Shown here in pieces: positions 1-9,651 of a stretch of DNA of 56,028 nucleotides. The notes below the pieces were generated by a model. It ran no database searches. It was not told where the DNA came from and saw only the letters and a list, made by a program, of their open reading frames with translations. This DNA is from Candidatus Poribacteria bacterium. GTDB taxonomy: Bacteria; Poribacteria; WGA-4E; WGA-3G. The stretch is taken from positions 1-56,028 of the forward strand of contig JAJEIP010000046.1 of NCBI GenBank assembly GCA_022827885.1, in the 5' to 3' direction. A program made the position numbers and the translations under genes. Position 1 is the stretch's first letter, and each line of letters starts with the position of its first letter.

Positions 1-114
1 GTAGCCACCTTTTTGGGACTTGGAGTGATGCTTTTACAACTCGCAATGTTGATGAATCTCCGCTGGGAACTTCCCACTCGGAATGTCACACATATCAAAA
101 CTGTTTTTCAATAA
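1..114 (+). CDS. C-terminal end of an unidentified membrane protein (5' partial)
   Basis: Frame 1 is open from the first base to a TAA at 112-114 and gives 37 residues. The first part (VATFLGLGVMLLQLAMLM) is strongly hydrophobic and looks like a final transmembrane helix, followed by a short polar tail. The start lies outside the window. The family cannot be told from this fragment; a transporter permease is possible because a permease relic follows at 1380, but that is only a guess. Confidence 0.5.
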   Translation, partial: VATFLGLGVMLLQLAMLMNLRWELPTRNVTHIKTVFQ

Positions 115-183
115 AAATGATTTATGAACCACCCTCATATATCTAAGATTTTACAACTCACTTGAGGAAGGACGCAAAAAATC

Positions 184-1290
184 GTGCAAAACAACTTAAA
201 GACCAGAATAGACACGTACTGTAAACTCAATACGCATTTCGCGTACCTTAGTGACGAACAATTGAACTCTTTCTTTCATAATATAGAGAGTACGCGCGGT
301 TGGGGTGTAAATCATGTACTCAAGGTAGGGAAATCAAAGGTATTCGTTAAGAGGGTTCCAATCACTGACCTTGAATGCAATCACATGTTCTCCACCAAAA
401 ATTTTTACAATTTGCCGACCTACTATAACTACTGCATTGGTTCCGCTGGTTTCGGGGTTTTTCGCGAGCTTCTGAGTCACATCCAAACAACAAATTGGGT
501 GCTGCAAGGTGCTATTGAGAATTTTCCCTTGATGTATCACTACCGAATCATGCCCCGTTCTGGAGGAAAGGCGGACTTAGACACAAAGTGGTATAACGGA
601 TATGTTAAATATTGGAATAGCAACGAGAACATTGGGAGGTATATGGTTGACAGAACAAATGCGAAATATGAGATGGTGCTGTTTTTGGAGTATATTCCTT
701 ACACATTTTTAGAACGGTTTGGAAAAAACATGGACGAATTGCCCTCATTCATCGGCGAGATATCTGACGCGATAGCGTTTCTGCGGGAAAACGGAATTAT
801 CCATTTTGATGTTCATTTCGGTAATATCCTCACCGATGGGAATAGACCGTTCCTCACAGATTTTGGATTGGTACTTGACAAGCGTTTTGATTTAGGCGAA
901 ACCGAGCGGGCATTTTTCAGGAAGCATACATGCTTCGATTATGGAACATTTCTGTCTTGTTTTGGAGGATATATCATGTCAGTTTACCAAAGCCTTGCGA
1001 ACACAAAAAAGAAGAAAGTCACGCAGAAATATGCCCTCAAAGATGACATGCCATATTCAGAGACTCTCAGTATCCTCTTGGAAAATGTAAACGAGATCTC
1101 CACCGACAGTCTCATGAGGTTGCACAAAAACTATGTTGAAGCTGCCAGTAAATATCGCGCCATTATTGTACTGATGTGCGAGTTTTTTGTAGATATGAGG
1201 CAAAACTATAGGAAGGACACGAGATACAGTTACATGAAATTAAAGCGTTTACTTGAAGAGGCAGGACTCCTTCACGGACACACCTCTTAA
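184..1290 (+). CDS. Protein-kinase-like protein, copy 1 of a duplicated pair
   Basis: The 368-residue product carries a kinase-fold signature. Lys56 sits in KVFVKRV, a VAIK-like position. HFDVHFGN (catalytic Asp209, Asn214) matches the HRDLKPEN catalytic loop, and TDFGL (Asp226) is an intact DFG metal-binding motif. No signal peptide or membrane segment is seen, so it is probably cytoplasmic. Start is GTG at 184, with GAGGAAGGA at 164-172 as a somewhat distant ribosome site. It is very similar to the product of 5702-6808, and the two genes are almost identical in their first 60 bases. Both copies precede a DUF5916 barrel gene. The family is atypical: it could phosphorylate protein, lipid, sugar or a small molecule, and no substrate can be named. 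Catalytic competence is inferred from motifs only. Confidence 0.7.
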   Translation: MQNNLKTRIDTYCKLNTHFAYLSDEQLNSFFHNIESTRGWGVNHVLKVGKSKVFVKRVPITDLECNHMFSTKNFYNLPTYYNYCIGSAGFGVFRELLSHIQTTNWVLQGAIENFPLMYHYRIMPRSGGKADLDTKWYNGYVKYWNSNENIGRYMVDRTNAKYEMVLFLEYIPYTFLERFGKNMDELPSFIGEISDAIAFLRENGIIHFDVHFGNILTDGNRPFLTDFGLVLDKRFDLGETERAFFRKHTCFDYGTFLSCFGGYIMSVYQSLANTKKKKVTQKYALKDDMPYSETLSILLENVNEISTDSLMRLHKNYVEAASKYRAIIVLMCEFFVDMRQNYRKDTRYSYMKLKRLLEEAGLLHGHTS

Positions 1291-1379
1291 CCTATCAGGA
1301 TCGCGTCTGGCGAGTCCACTACTACAATTTTAGTCTCACGTTACACATAAACCGAATCCAAAATTCTCGGAGGAATGAA

Positions 1380-2647
1380 GTGCGTATAATCCAGGGAATA
1401 TTCATTGGGATTGCTGCAATTCGTTCAAACAAACTGCGTTCCCTACTAACAATGCTCGGGATTATCATCGGTATTGCTTCGGTCTTGGCGATGGCGCAAA
1501 AACGCTTGTGCTTGATGAAGTAGAGAGGTTCGGCGGGGCGAACATGTTCAAACTCTATTACAATCCTTGGAGACGAGCTGGCAACCGATGGGTACGACAT
1601 CGGCACAATGAATACTTTAGGTATGAAGACGCTCTGGCAATTGAGGCGGAGTGTCCGTCAGTAAAATTCGTTGTTCCAAGACTCCCGAGGTGGGAACGTG
1701 TGCTTATTCAAGCTGAAGGCGGAGCTGAAGCTCGAAGCGAATATAACGGGGGGACTCCTGTTTATGCAGAAGCAATGAACTGGAACATTCAAATAGGACG
1801 TTTCATTACCGATGAGGATATTGCGAATCCAACAAGAGTTTCTGTGTTGGGCGTTGATGTCGTTGAGACACTATTCGGTACTGATTCTCCATTAGGCAAA
1901 GAAATTAAAATCGGCATGGGGCGCGGGAGGGAACGACATCAACGAAAAACAGAACGTTTTACAGTTGTCGGGATATTGATGCCCCGCTGGCATAGTCTCC
2001 GGTATGGCCACAGTTATGACGAGATAGTATATATTCCTCTCACAACGATGCAGCAACGTTTCACTGGTAACGATCGGGTAGGGATACTTGATATTCACGC
2101 CCATACAATAAAAGATATCCCTAAAGCGATTGAAGAAGTAAAAACGGTGATAAGAAAACGGCACAAGAACTATGATGATTTCTTTAACCTCTGGGTCATG
2201 AAAGACAGTATGGGACAACTGGAAAAGATCAGTAAAGTCATAAAAATAACTTTGGGAAGCATCGCAGGGTTTTCACTCCTCGTTGGTGGTATCGGGATTA
2301 TGAACATGATGCTCGTCGCTGTCAACGAGCGCACGCGCGAAATCGGTCTCCGAAAAGCAGTCGGTGCCAAAAGGAGCGATATTCTACTACAGTTCTTGAG
2401 CGAGGCCGTTGTGATGTGTACTATAGGAGGGACAATCGGCGTTGGGATGGGCATTCTCGCGGGTGAAGGTATGGCGATGCTCGCCGTCAAAATCGTTAAA
2501 ATTGTCCCCGAGTGGCCCGCCGTTATCTCTTGGCAATGGGTCCTGATTTCCGTATCGTTCTCAGCAATAATCGGTATCTCGTTTGGTCTATATCCCGCAA
2601 TGAAAGCCGCCACACTTCCTCCGATTGAAGCATTACGCAAAGATTAA
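1380..2647 (+). pseudogene. MacB/FtsX-type ABC transporter permease, frameshifted
   Basis: A GTG at 1380 with GGAGG at 1369-1373 opens a typical MacB permease start (RSNKLRSLLTMLGIIIGIAS, then VLAM) that stops at 1523. From 1493 a second frame continues with the expected GAKTLVLDEVERFGG and runs to 2647. It carries the periplasmic MacB_PCD-like core and the FtsX C-terminal hallmark (NERTREIGLRKAVGAKRSD, three further hydrophobic segments, PPIEALRKD). The break is at ATGGCGCAAAA (1491-1501). Family proteins have about five more residues here (VSIGE-like), so a loss of 16 bases would explain both the shortening and the frame change. No ATPase partner is next to it. It is probably dead unless the break is a sequencing or assembly error; the downstream part could only start at the internal GTG 1508. 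Confidence 0.8.
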
Positions 2648-2651
2648 AAAA

Positions 2652-2685
2652 CGTCGGAAAGTTTTTTATTTCCGATGCATTTTTT
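2652..2685 (+). terminator. Rho-independent terminator after the permease relic
   Basis: A stem of TCGGAAA (2654-2660) pairing with TTTCCGA (2669-2675), extended by a C-G and a G-T pair at its base, is followed by GCA and a run of six T at 2680-2685. It starts five bases after the permease stop codon. Confidence 0.65.
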
Positions 2686-2786
2686 CCAGTTGAGTTTCTC
2701 ATAAATAGTCTCCCAGAAATTCTGATTTTTTTCTCAGAAACAGGGTTTAATTGCGTAAATTATTCTGAAAAAAGAGGGAAAAATCG

Positions 2787-5231
2787 GTGAAAATCGAATG
2801 GAACTTTCGAGTCGCTTGGATGTTTATCATGGTTTTTTCTGTTCTGTCGTTCTCAAGCATAGTGGAAGCTGAGACAGAAACAGAATCCGCCCATAGAACT
2901 GCGGCAGCGGTCCGAATTAACGGGGCATCGCCGAAGTTAGACGGGGTTTTAGATGATGACATTTGGAAAACCGCACCCCTCCACGAGGGGTTTATGCAGC
3001 AAGATCCTGATGAAGGCGAACCGTCGACAGAACGCACCACCTTCCAGATCGTCTACGATGACGAGGCGATTTACTTTGCTGTCATGTGCTACGACAAAGA
3101 ACCGGACAAGATTTTCTCTCGCCTCGTTCGACGCGACAATTACGTTACATCCGATAGACTGGATGTGGTTCTTGACCCACATTACAGTCGACAAAATGCA
3201 TTCTGGTTTACTGTCTATCCTTCCGGTTCCGTAACAGATGGTGTTATTTCTGGGCGCGGCTGGTGGGATAACACGTGGAACGGGGTCTGGGAAGTGAAAA
3301 CAAAAATACACGAAAATGGGTGGGCAGCAGAATATAAAATTCCATATCATGTGTTACGATTCGCGCCAAAGGAAAAATACACTTGGGGACTCCAAGTCGC
3401 ACGAAGTATTAGCAGAAAAAAGGAATATGCCCTGTGGCGTTTGATTAAGAAAAATGAGCCGGGTTGGGTGTCCCGATTTGGCGACTTAACGGGCATTGAG
3501 AACATCCATCCCCCTCACCATTTGGAATTAATTCCCTACACCATGGGCAGAACAACGCTCAATAGCAAAGCAGATGTGTGGGGGAATGTTGGTGGTGATG
3601 TCCAATATGGGATTACCTCTGGCATAACGCTCAATGCCACAGTCAATCCTGATTTTGGACAAGTAGAGGCGGATCCGGCGAGTTTAAATCTTTCGGCGTA
3701 TGAGGAGTATTTTGAGGAACGCCGTCCCTTTTTTATTCAGGGCGCGTCTATCTTTGGCAGTAACGACTATAATTTCTTTTACTCCCGGCGCATCGGGCGG
3801 CGACCAGGGCATTTCGACGTGCCAGATGGAGTAGAGGAACTGAGCCGACCGGAAGCCACAACGATTCTGGGTGCCGCCAAAATCGTCGGAAGAACCAATG
3901 GTAGGACCTCCTTTGGTATCATGGAGGCTGTTACATCACCAGAACACGCTCAGATTGAGCAAAAAGGTGAAACTCGCGAGTTCCTTGTTGAACCCTTGAC
4001 GAACTACTTTGTCGGTAGGGTCAAGCAAGATATTCTGAAAGGCAATTCATACATCGGGTTGATAACCACGGCCGTCAATCGGCGCGCTTCCAATTCCGCG
4101 TATGTCGGCGGACTTGATTGGGATTTGAAGTTTGCAAAGGAACAGTATCAGGTAACTGGCACTATCGCAACGAGTCAAGCCGGTAAAATAGATGAGCGCA
4201 AGTCGGGTTACCTCGCCCACATTGAAGTTGACAAAAGCGGCGGGTGGTTGAGATTTGATACCGATTTCAGAGTCCTTTCACCTGACTTAGAGATCAACGA
4301 CCTCGGCTACCGGCGACGCGCCGACATAGTAGAATGGAATTACGATTTCACGGTGCGAAAACAGAAGCCGTTTAGTATCTTCCGCCGCGTCATTTTCGGG
4401 CTCTATGGGTGGCGCACTTGGAATTACGACGGCGTGAGTATCAGTCGTTATTCCGAGATATGGACGGATGGCCGCCTAAAAAACTATTGGGATTATGATC
4501 TCTGGGTCGGACGCAATTTAGAGTCCTTTAGTGATGATGACACGATGCGCGGCGGAACTCTGATTAAGAGTCCGCCAGGCTGGTGGATTTATACACAACT
4601 TCGAACCGACAGCCGCAAAACGGTTCAACTCCAACTTAATCCTGTGTTCGCTTGGAACGACGACAAACGTTCCTACGATTACGATGTGAGGCTGCGGATA
4701 CGCATTCGTCTCGCCTCGAATATTGAGGTGAGCCTCGGACCCTCATATAGTTATGGAATGAAGGATGCACAGTGGGTGGATCTGGTGGAAGAAAACGTCA
4801 ACGGACACCTCGAAAAACATTACGTGTATGGTGAACTTGAGAACCGGACCTTGGATTTCACAACACGTGCGAACATCAGTTTTACACCAACGCTGAGCTT
4901 ACAGTTCTATGTGCAACCCTTCATTACGATTGGAGATTATGCAAACTTCAAGGAATTAGTCGAACCGAGGTCTTATCTGTTCAAGTCGTATCCGTTGGAT
5001 GAGAACCGAGACTTTCATCAACGTTCGCTGCGAGGCAACACTGTCCTTCGCTGGGAATTCCAGCCTGGCAGCACGCTATTTCTTGTCTGGACCCAATCCC
5101 GTGAAGCCTCATTAGAAGAGGTGAGAGCAGCAGATTTGGAATTCCGACCACTGCATCGGTTGGGGAGCAGTTTCACTGACGAAGGAAAAAATATCTTGCT
5201 GATTAAATGCCGGTATTGGTTTGGCGTGTAA
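2787..5231 (+). CDS. DUF5916/CBM9-like outer-membrane beta-barrel protein, copy 1
   Basis: The 814-residue product begins with a signal peptide (basic start, hydrophobic residues 9-26, cleavage probably near VEAE). A CBM9-like domain spans roughly residues 40-220 (LDGVLDDDIWKTAPLHEGF, FTVYPSGSVTDG, NGWAAEYKIPY). The rest is a long barrel-like region with alternating aromatic strands (FEERRPFFIQGA; VNPDFGQVEADPASLNLS) and a C-terminal strand ending in aromatic residues (LIKCRYWFGV), typical of DUF5916 proteins. The start is GTG at 2787. CBM9 domains bind carbohydrate in known proteins; whether this one binds a glycan or feeds it through the barrel is inference. It is a close paralogue of 6894-9344 over its whole length. 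Confidence 0.85.
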   Translation: MKIEWNFRVAWMFIMVFSVLSFSSIVEAETETESAHRTAAAVRINGASPKLDGVLDDDIWKTAPLHEGFMQQDPDEGEPSTERTTFQIVYDDEAIYFAVMCYDKEPDKIFSRLVRRDNYVTSDRLDVVLDPHYSRQNAFWFTVYPSGSVTDGVISGRGWWDNTWNGVWEVKTKIHENGWAAEYKIPYHVLRFAPKEKYTWGLQVARSISRKKEYALWRLIKKNEPGWVSRFGDLTGIENIHPPHHLELIPYTMGRTTLNSKADVWGNVGGDVQYGITSGITLNATVNPDFGQVEADPASLNLSAYEEYFEERRPFFIQGASIFGSNDYNFFYSRRIGRRPGHFDVPDGVEELSRPEATTILGAAKIVGRTNGRTSFGIMEAVTSPEHAQIEQKGETREFLVEPLTNYFVGRVKQDILKGNSYIGLITTAVNRRASNSAYVGGLDWDLKFAKEQYQVTGTIATSQAGKIDERKSGYLAHIEVDKSGGWLRFDTDFRVLSPDLEINDLGYRRRADIVEWNYDFTVRKQKPFSIFRRVIFGLYGWRTWNYDGVSISRYSEIWTDGRLKNYWDYDLWVGRNLESFSDDDTMRGGTLIKSPPGWWIYTQLRTDSRKTVQLQLNPVFAWNDDKRSYDYDVRLRIRIRLASNIEVSLGPSYSYGMKDAQWVDLVEENVNGHLEKHYVYGELENRTLDFTTRANISFTPTLSLQFYVQPFITIGDYANFKELVEPRSYLFKSYPLDENRDFHQRSLRGNTVLRWEFQPGSTLFLVWTQSREASLEEVRAADLEFRPLHRLGSSFTDEGKNILLIKCRYWFGV

Positions 5232-5317
5232 AGGGCTAACGAGAAAACCTGAATTAAGTGCCATGATTGGAAAAGCACATCTACAATTCAAATTAACAGT
5301 AGCATTCGGAGAATACT

Positions 5318-5683
5318 ATGGCAATTACTGTCTCAGAGAAAGCAGGGGTCCTTATTTTTCGGCTGGGCGATGGAATTATCAGCCCCGTTACCAAAACGAT
5401 ATCGGAAACTAGAGAGGCGACACTTTCAGCATGTGCCTCACCGCCAAGACTAATATTTGACTTTAAAAAGGTAACCGGGATGGATAGTTCGGGTCTCAGC
5501 GTACTCATGAAAGTTTATGCCGATATCCACCCGCGTGGCGGGAAAATTGGAGTGATTAACGTGAACAAACGCGTCAAAAGCCTCATCGTTATGGCACGAT
5601 TGATCACCGTCTTTAAAAATTTTGAAAGCGTAGACGACGCTGTTGCTGCCCTGCAGCATTCCAAAGTTTCACAATCCGTTTGA
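5318..5683 (+). CDS. STAS-domain anti-sigma factor antagonist-like protein
   Basis: The 121-residue product is one STAS domain of the SpoIIAA/RsbV type with the phosphorylatable-serine motif GMDSSGLSVLM (about residue 54-64). Such proteins bind an anti-sigma ATPase kinase when unphosphorylated and release its partner. It closely resembles the product of 27505-27858 (long identical blocks such as FDFK.VTGMDSSGL and NLIVMARLITVFKNFES with few changes). The leader is also similar (AGTAGCATT, GGAG, then ACTATGGCAAT), so one is a dispersed copy of the other. It sits between the two kinase-barrel units, 18 bases before the second kinase-like gene, and is probably co-transcribed with it. Start ATG 5318 with CGGAGA about ten bases upstream. 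Confidence 0.88.
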   Translation: MAITVSEKAGVLIFRLGDGIISPVTKTISETREATLSACASPPRLIFDFKKVTGMDSSGLSVLMKVYADIHPRGGKIGVINVNKRVKSLIVMARLITVFKNFESVDDAVAALQHSKVSQSV

Positions 5684-5701
5684 AGAGGGTGACGAAAAAT
5701 C

Positions 5702-6808
5702 ATGAATAATAATTTAAAGACCAGAATAGACACGTACTGTAAACTCAATACGCGTTTTTCGTATTTTGATAACGAACAGTTGAGTTCTCTTTTTGATGGG
5801 GAACGCAGCACGCGCCGCTGGACGGAGAATCATATAATCAAGTTAGGGAAATCGAAAATATTCGTTAAGAGGATTCCGGTCACAGAACTGGAATATAATC
5901 ACATGTTCTCGACGAAAAATCTCTACAATTTGCCAACCTACTATAATTATGGCGTGGATTCTGCGGGACTTGGTGTTTTTCGCGAGCTTCTCATGCACAT
6001 CCAAACAACGAATTGGGTACTGCAAGGTGCAATTGAGAATTTCCCTTTGATGTATCATTACCGAATCTTGCCGCGTTCTGGAGAGAAGGCAGACTTAAAC
6101 CTCAAGTGGTATAACAGATATGTGAAATGTTGGAATAGCAATAAGAACATTGGAAGGTACATTGTTGAGAGAAACAATGCCACATATGAGGTGGCATTGT
6201 TTTTAGAGTATATCCCTTACACATTTTCAGAATGGTTAGAAAAAAACGTCCAACAATTAGATTCATTCATTAACGAAATGCTGGATACTATAGCGTTTCT
6301 ACGGAAAAACGGAATTATCCATTTTGATGTTCATTTCAATAATATCCTCACCGATGGAAATAAACTCTACTTAACAGATCTTGGATTGGGACTTGACAAG
6401 CGTTTTGATTTGGGCGAAGCCGAGCGAGCGTTTTTCAAAAGGCATACACTCTACGACTATGGAGAATTTCTGTTCTGGTTTGGGGAACATCTCTTATCAA
6501 TTTATCAAGGTCTTGCAGATACGAAAAAGAGGAAAATCATGCAGAAATATGGTCTCACAAATGCCATGCCACGTCCAGAATCTTTTATTATCTTGCTGGA
6601 GAATATCAGCGAAATCCACACCGATGGTCTCATGTCATTAGACAAGGACTATGTTAAAACCGTCAGAAAGTATCGCGCCATTATTATGCTGATGGCGGAG
6701 TTTTTTACAGATATGGAGCAAAATGATAGAAAGGACACGAAATACAGCCGCGCGAAATTAAAACGTTTACTTGAAGATACAGAAATCCTCCGCGAAAGAA
6801 TCGCCTAA
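5702..6808 (+). CDS. Protein-kinase-like protein, copy 2
   Basis: 368 residues, the same length as copy 1 at 184 and alignable end to end. The VAIK-like lysine (KIFVKRI) and the catalytic loop HFDVHFNN (Asp209) are kept, but the DFG position reads DLG (Asp226-Leu-Gly). The metal-binding aspartate is therefore present and only the middle residue changes, as in several active small-molecule kinases. ATG 5702 follows GAGGGTGA at 5685-5692. It lies just after the STAS gene and 85 bases before barrel copy 2, so the three genes could form one transcript. Function is unknown; placement next to a barrel in both copies suggests a shared role. Confidence 0.7.
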   Translation: MNNNLKTRIDTYCKLNTRFSYFDNEQLSSLFDGERSTRRWTENHIIKLGKSKIFVKRIPVTELEYNHMFSTKNLYNLPTYYNYGVDSAGLGVFRELLMHIQTTNWVLQGAIENFPLMYHYRILPRSGEKADLNLKWYNRYVKCWNSNKNIGRYIVERNNATYEVALFLEYIPYTFSEWLEKNVQQLDSFINEMLDTIAFLRKNGIIHFDVHFNNILTDGNKLYLTDLGLGLDKRFDLGEAERAFFKRHTLYDYGEFLFWFGEHLLSIYQGLADTKKRKIMQKYGLTNAMPRPESFIILLENISEIHTDGLMSLDKDYVKTVRKYRAIIMLMAEFFTDMEQNDRKDTKYSRAKLKRLLEDTEILRERIA

Positions 6809-6893
6809 TCTACCAGAATCGCATCTGGCGAGCGTAACGAGTTCGTCTGATACCAATCAAACAAGGACTGTGTAAAAGAATAGAGAAAAATTT

Positions 6894-9344
6894 ATGAAAA
6901 TTGAGTTAGATTTTTGGACTGTCTGCGGATTTGTCGCGATCTTTTTCGTAGTTCAGTTCTCAGGCGATATAGCTGCTGAAACCGAAGAGTCCGCTCACAG
7001 AATTGCGACTGCTATCCGAATCAAAGGCGCACCACCCCAATTGGATGGCGTTTTAGATGACGTTGTCTGGAAAACCGCACCCCTCCACGAAGGTTTCCGT
7101 CAACGTGATCCCGATGAGGGAAAGCCGGCTTCCCAACGCACTACGTTCCAAGTCGTCTACGACGATGAAGCAATCTATTTTGGAATCATGTGCTATGACA
7201 ATGAACCCGATAAAATTGTTTCTCGTCTCGTCAGACGGGACGACGATGTTGACTCGGATAAAGTCTATATTATCCTTGATCCGCATTACAACCGACAGAT
7301 CGGTTATGGGTTCACCGTCTATCCTTCCGGTTCTATTACAGACGGTGTTGTTCGTGGTAGCAATAACTGGTGGGACAATACGTGGGACGGTGTGTGGGAA
7401 GTGAAAACAAAAATACACGAAAATGGGTGGGCGGCAGAATATAAAATCCCGTTTTATATGTTCCGCTTTTCCCCCAAAGATAAATATACGTGGGGGTTAC
7501 AGGTACAACGGGAAATCAGCCGTAGAAAAGAGAATGCCCATTGGCGTTTGATTAAAAAAGGTGAACCGGGGTGGGTATCACGTTTCGGTGATTTGGTCGG
7601 GATAAAGAACATCCATCCGTCTCGTCATTTGGAGTTGGTACCTTATGCGATGGGCAGAACAACCTTGAATAGCAAAACGGATTTATGGGGGAATGTTGGC
7701 GGTGATGTTCAATATGGAATTACCACCGGAACAACCCTCAACGCCACAATCAATCCTGACTTTGGACAAGTGGAGGCGGATCCTGCTACTTTAAATCTCT
7801 CTGCTTATGAGGAGTTTTTCGAGGAACGCAGACCCTTTTTTGTCAAAGGGGCATCCAATTTTAACTTCGGAGATTGGAATACGCAATTCTTTTACTCCCG
7901 GCGAATCGGACGGCAACCGGGGCATTTTGACATTCCGAAGGGTGGGACTGTCTTGAGTCGTCCGGAGGCGACAACGATTCTGGGTGCTGCCAAAATCGTC
8001 GGGAGAACCAACAGCAACACGTCCTTTGGTATTATGGAGGCTGTCACGGCACCTGCGTATGCACAGATTAAGGAAGGAGATAAAAGCCGCGATTTCCTCG
8101 TCGAACCGTTGACGAATTACTATGTCGGTAGGGTCAAGCAAGATATTTTGAAAGGCAACTCTTATGTCGGATTGGTGACGACAGCGGTAAACCGACAAGC
8201 TTCTAATGCTGCCTACGTAGGCGGACTTGACTGGGATCTGAAATTCGCGAAGGAACGATACCAGATAAGTGGAATGTTAGCCACAAGCCAAGCTGGAAAA
8301 CTTGACGCACGTAAATCGGGTTACCTCGCAGATATTGAATTTGAGAAACAGGGCGGATGGTGGCGACTTGATACCAGTTTTAAGGTGCGCTCCCCGGAAT
8401 TTGAAATAAATGATGTCGGTTATGTGCAGCGCGGCGATATGATGAGATGGTTCTATGACCTCATGTTCAAAAAAGAACAACCCTTCAGCATTTTCCGAGA
8501 AGTAACTTTAGGTCTTTACGGTTGGCGTGAATGGAACTACGATGGTGTTAGCATCGGTCGTTATTCCGAGATATGGACGTATGGCAAACTGAAGAACTAT
8601 TGGGAGTATGACCTGTGGGTCGGACGGAATTTGGAGTCGTTTAGGGACGAGGATGTCCGACGCGGGGGGACACTCATTAAAAATCCCGCAGGTTGGTGGA
8701 TTTTTACCCAACTTAAAACCGATAGTCGCAAAATGGTTCAGCTTGAACTGAATCCGATCTTCGCATGGGACGATGATAATAAAAATTCTGAAAAGGAAGT
8801 TAGTCTCCGTCTGAACATTCGTCCTGCGTCGAACATTGAACTGAGCATCGGACCGATGTATCGTTACCGAATTTATGATGCGCAGTGGGTCGGGTTAGTT
8901 GAAGAAGACGTCAATGGTTATATCCATAAACACTACGTCTATGGAGAATTAACGAGTCAAACACTTGACTTTACAACGCGCGCGAATATCAGTTTTACCC
9001 CAACGTTGAGTCTTCAATTCTATGTGCAGCCGTTCATTACTGTCGGAGACTATACCAACTTCAAAGAGTTGGTTGAGCCGAGGTCCTATCAGTTCAAACC
9101 GTATCCGCTGAAGCGTAATCCTAATTTCCACATGCGTTCGTTGCGGGGGAATACCGTGCTCCGTTGGGAATTTCGTCCGGGAAGTACGCTGTTCTTGGTT
9201 TGGTCTCAATCGCGGGCAATAGAGTTAGAGGATGTGGGCGCAGCCGACCTTGAGTTTCGTCCCGTGCATCGCTTGAGAAGCAGTTTCACGGATCCTGGGA
9301 AGGATATCTTCCTGATTAAATGCCGATATTGGTTTGGAATTTAA
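6894..9344 (+). CDS. DUF5916/CBM9-like outer-membrane beta-barrel protein, copy 2
   Basis: 816 residues with the same order as copy 1: signal peptide (hydrophobic residues 8-25, cleavage probably near IAAE), CBM9-like domain at about 40-222 (LDGVLDDVVWKTAPLHEGF), then the DUF5916 barrel ending in LIKCRYWFGI. ATG at 6894. Compared with copy 1 the main differences are small indels (NWNTQ in the plug-like segment near residue 325) and many scattered substitutions, so the duplication is not fresh although both copies look intact. Outer-membrane location is inferred from the family. No transporter or hydrolase for a bound glycan lies beside it. Confidence 0.85.
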   Translation: MKIELDFWTVCGFVAIFFVVQFSGDIAAETEESAHRIATAIRIKGAPPQLDGVLDDVVWKTAPLHEGFRQRDPDEGKPASQRTTFQVVYDDEAIYFGIMCYDNEPDKIVSRLVRRDDDVDSDKVYIILDPHYNRQIGYGFTVYPSGSITDGVVRGSNNWWDNTWDGVWEVKTKIHENGWAAEYKIPFYMFRFSPKDKYTWGLQVQREISRRKENAHWRLIKKGEPGWVSRFGDLVGIKNIHPSRHLELVPYAMGRTTLNSKTDLWGNVGGDVQYGITTGTTLNATINPDFGQVEADPATLNLSAYEEFFEERRPFFVKGASNFNFGDWNTQFFYSRRIGRQPGHFDIPKGGTVLSRPEATTILGAAKIVGRTNSNTSFGIMEAVTAPAYAQIKEGDKSRDFLVEPLTNYYVGRVKQDILKGNSYVGLVTTAVNRQASNAAYVGGLDWDLKFAKERYQISGMLATSQAGKLDARKSGYLADIEFEKQGGWWRLDTSFKVRSPEFEINDVGYVQRGDMMRWFYDLMFKKEQPFSIFREVTLGLYGWREWNYDGVSIGRYSEIWTYGKLKNYWEYDLWVGRNLESFRDEDVRRGGTLIKNPAGWWIFTQLKTDSRKMVQLELNPIFAWDDDNKNSEKEVSLRLNIRPASNIELSIGPMYRYRIYDAQWVGLVEEDVNGYIHKHYVYGELTSQTLDFTTRANISFTPTLSLQFYVQPFITVGDYTNFKELVEPRSYQFKPYPLKRNPNFHMRSLRGNTVLRWEFRPGSTLFLVWSQSRAIELEDVGAADLEFRPVHRLRSSFTDPGKDIFLIKCRYWFGI

Positions 9345-9651
9345 TCCTTTTCATGCGCGTAGAAAAAATAAAACTTGACAGAGAGTGTAAGAATTGTTAA
9401 TATAATGTGAGTTTGACATAAACATTTAGAAAATTCTCTCCGGGAAAGTGTTAATTTTATCAAATTTTTTTCACCTTTTTAAGATTATGCACCTTTTCCA
9501 CCCTAAAATTGTGTCTTTAATAATCAGAGGGTTCTTTTTCTAACTTCTCTTCTTTTTACGTCGGATTCACGTTGATAATATAAATGAGAAAAAAATCGGA
9601 TGTAACAATACGTTAAAGCGCGAACACTTAACCACATAGGAGGTGCGTCCC
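9345..9651. other. Intergenic region before the TonB-like gene
   Basis: An AT-rich stretch of 307 bases without a convincing gene. It holds the promoter candidate at 9375-9406, T-rich tracts around 9465-9480, and the strong AGGAGG ribosome site at 9638-9643. Confidence 0.6.
9375..9406 (+). promoter_or_regulatory. Candidate sigma70-type promoter
   Basis: A perfect TTGACA (9375-9380) and a perfect TATAAT (9401-9406) are 20 bases apart, longer than ideal. An overlapping TTAATA at 9397-9402 gives a spacer of 16. It points toward the TonB-like gene, leaving a leader of roughly 240 bases. Confidence 0.5.
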
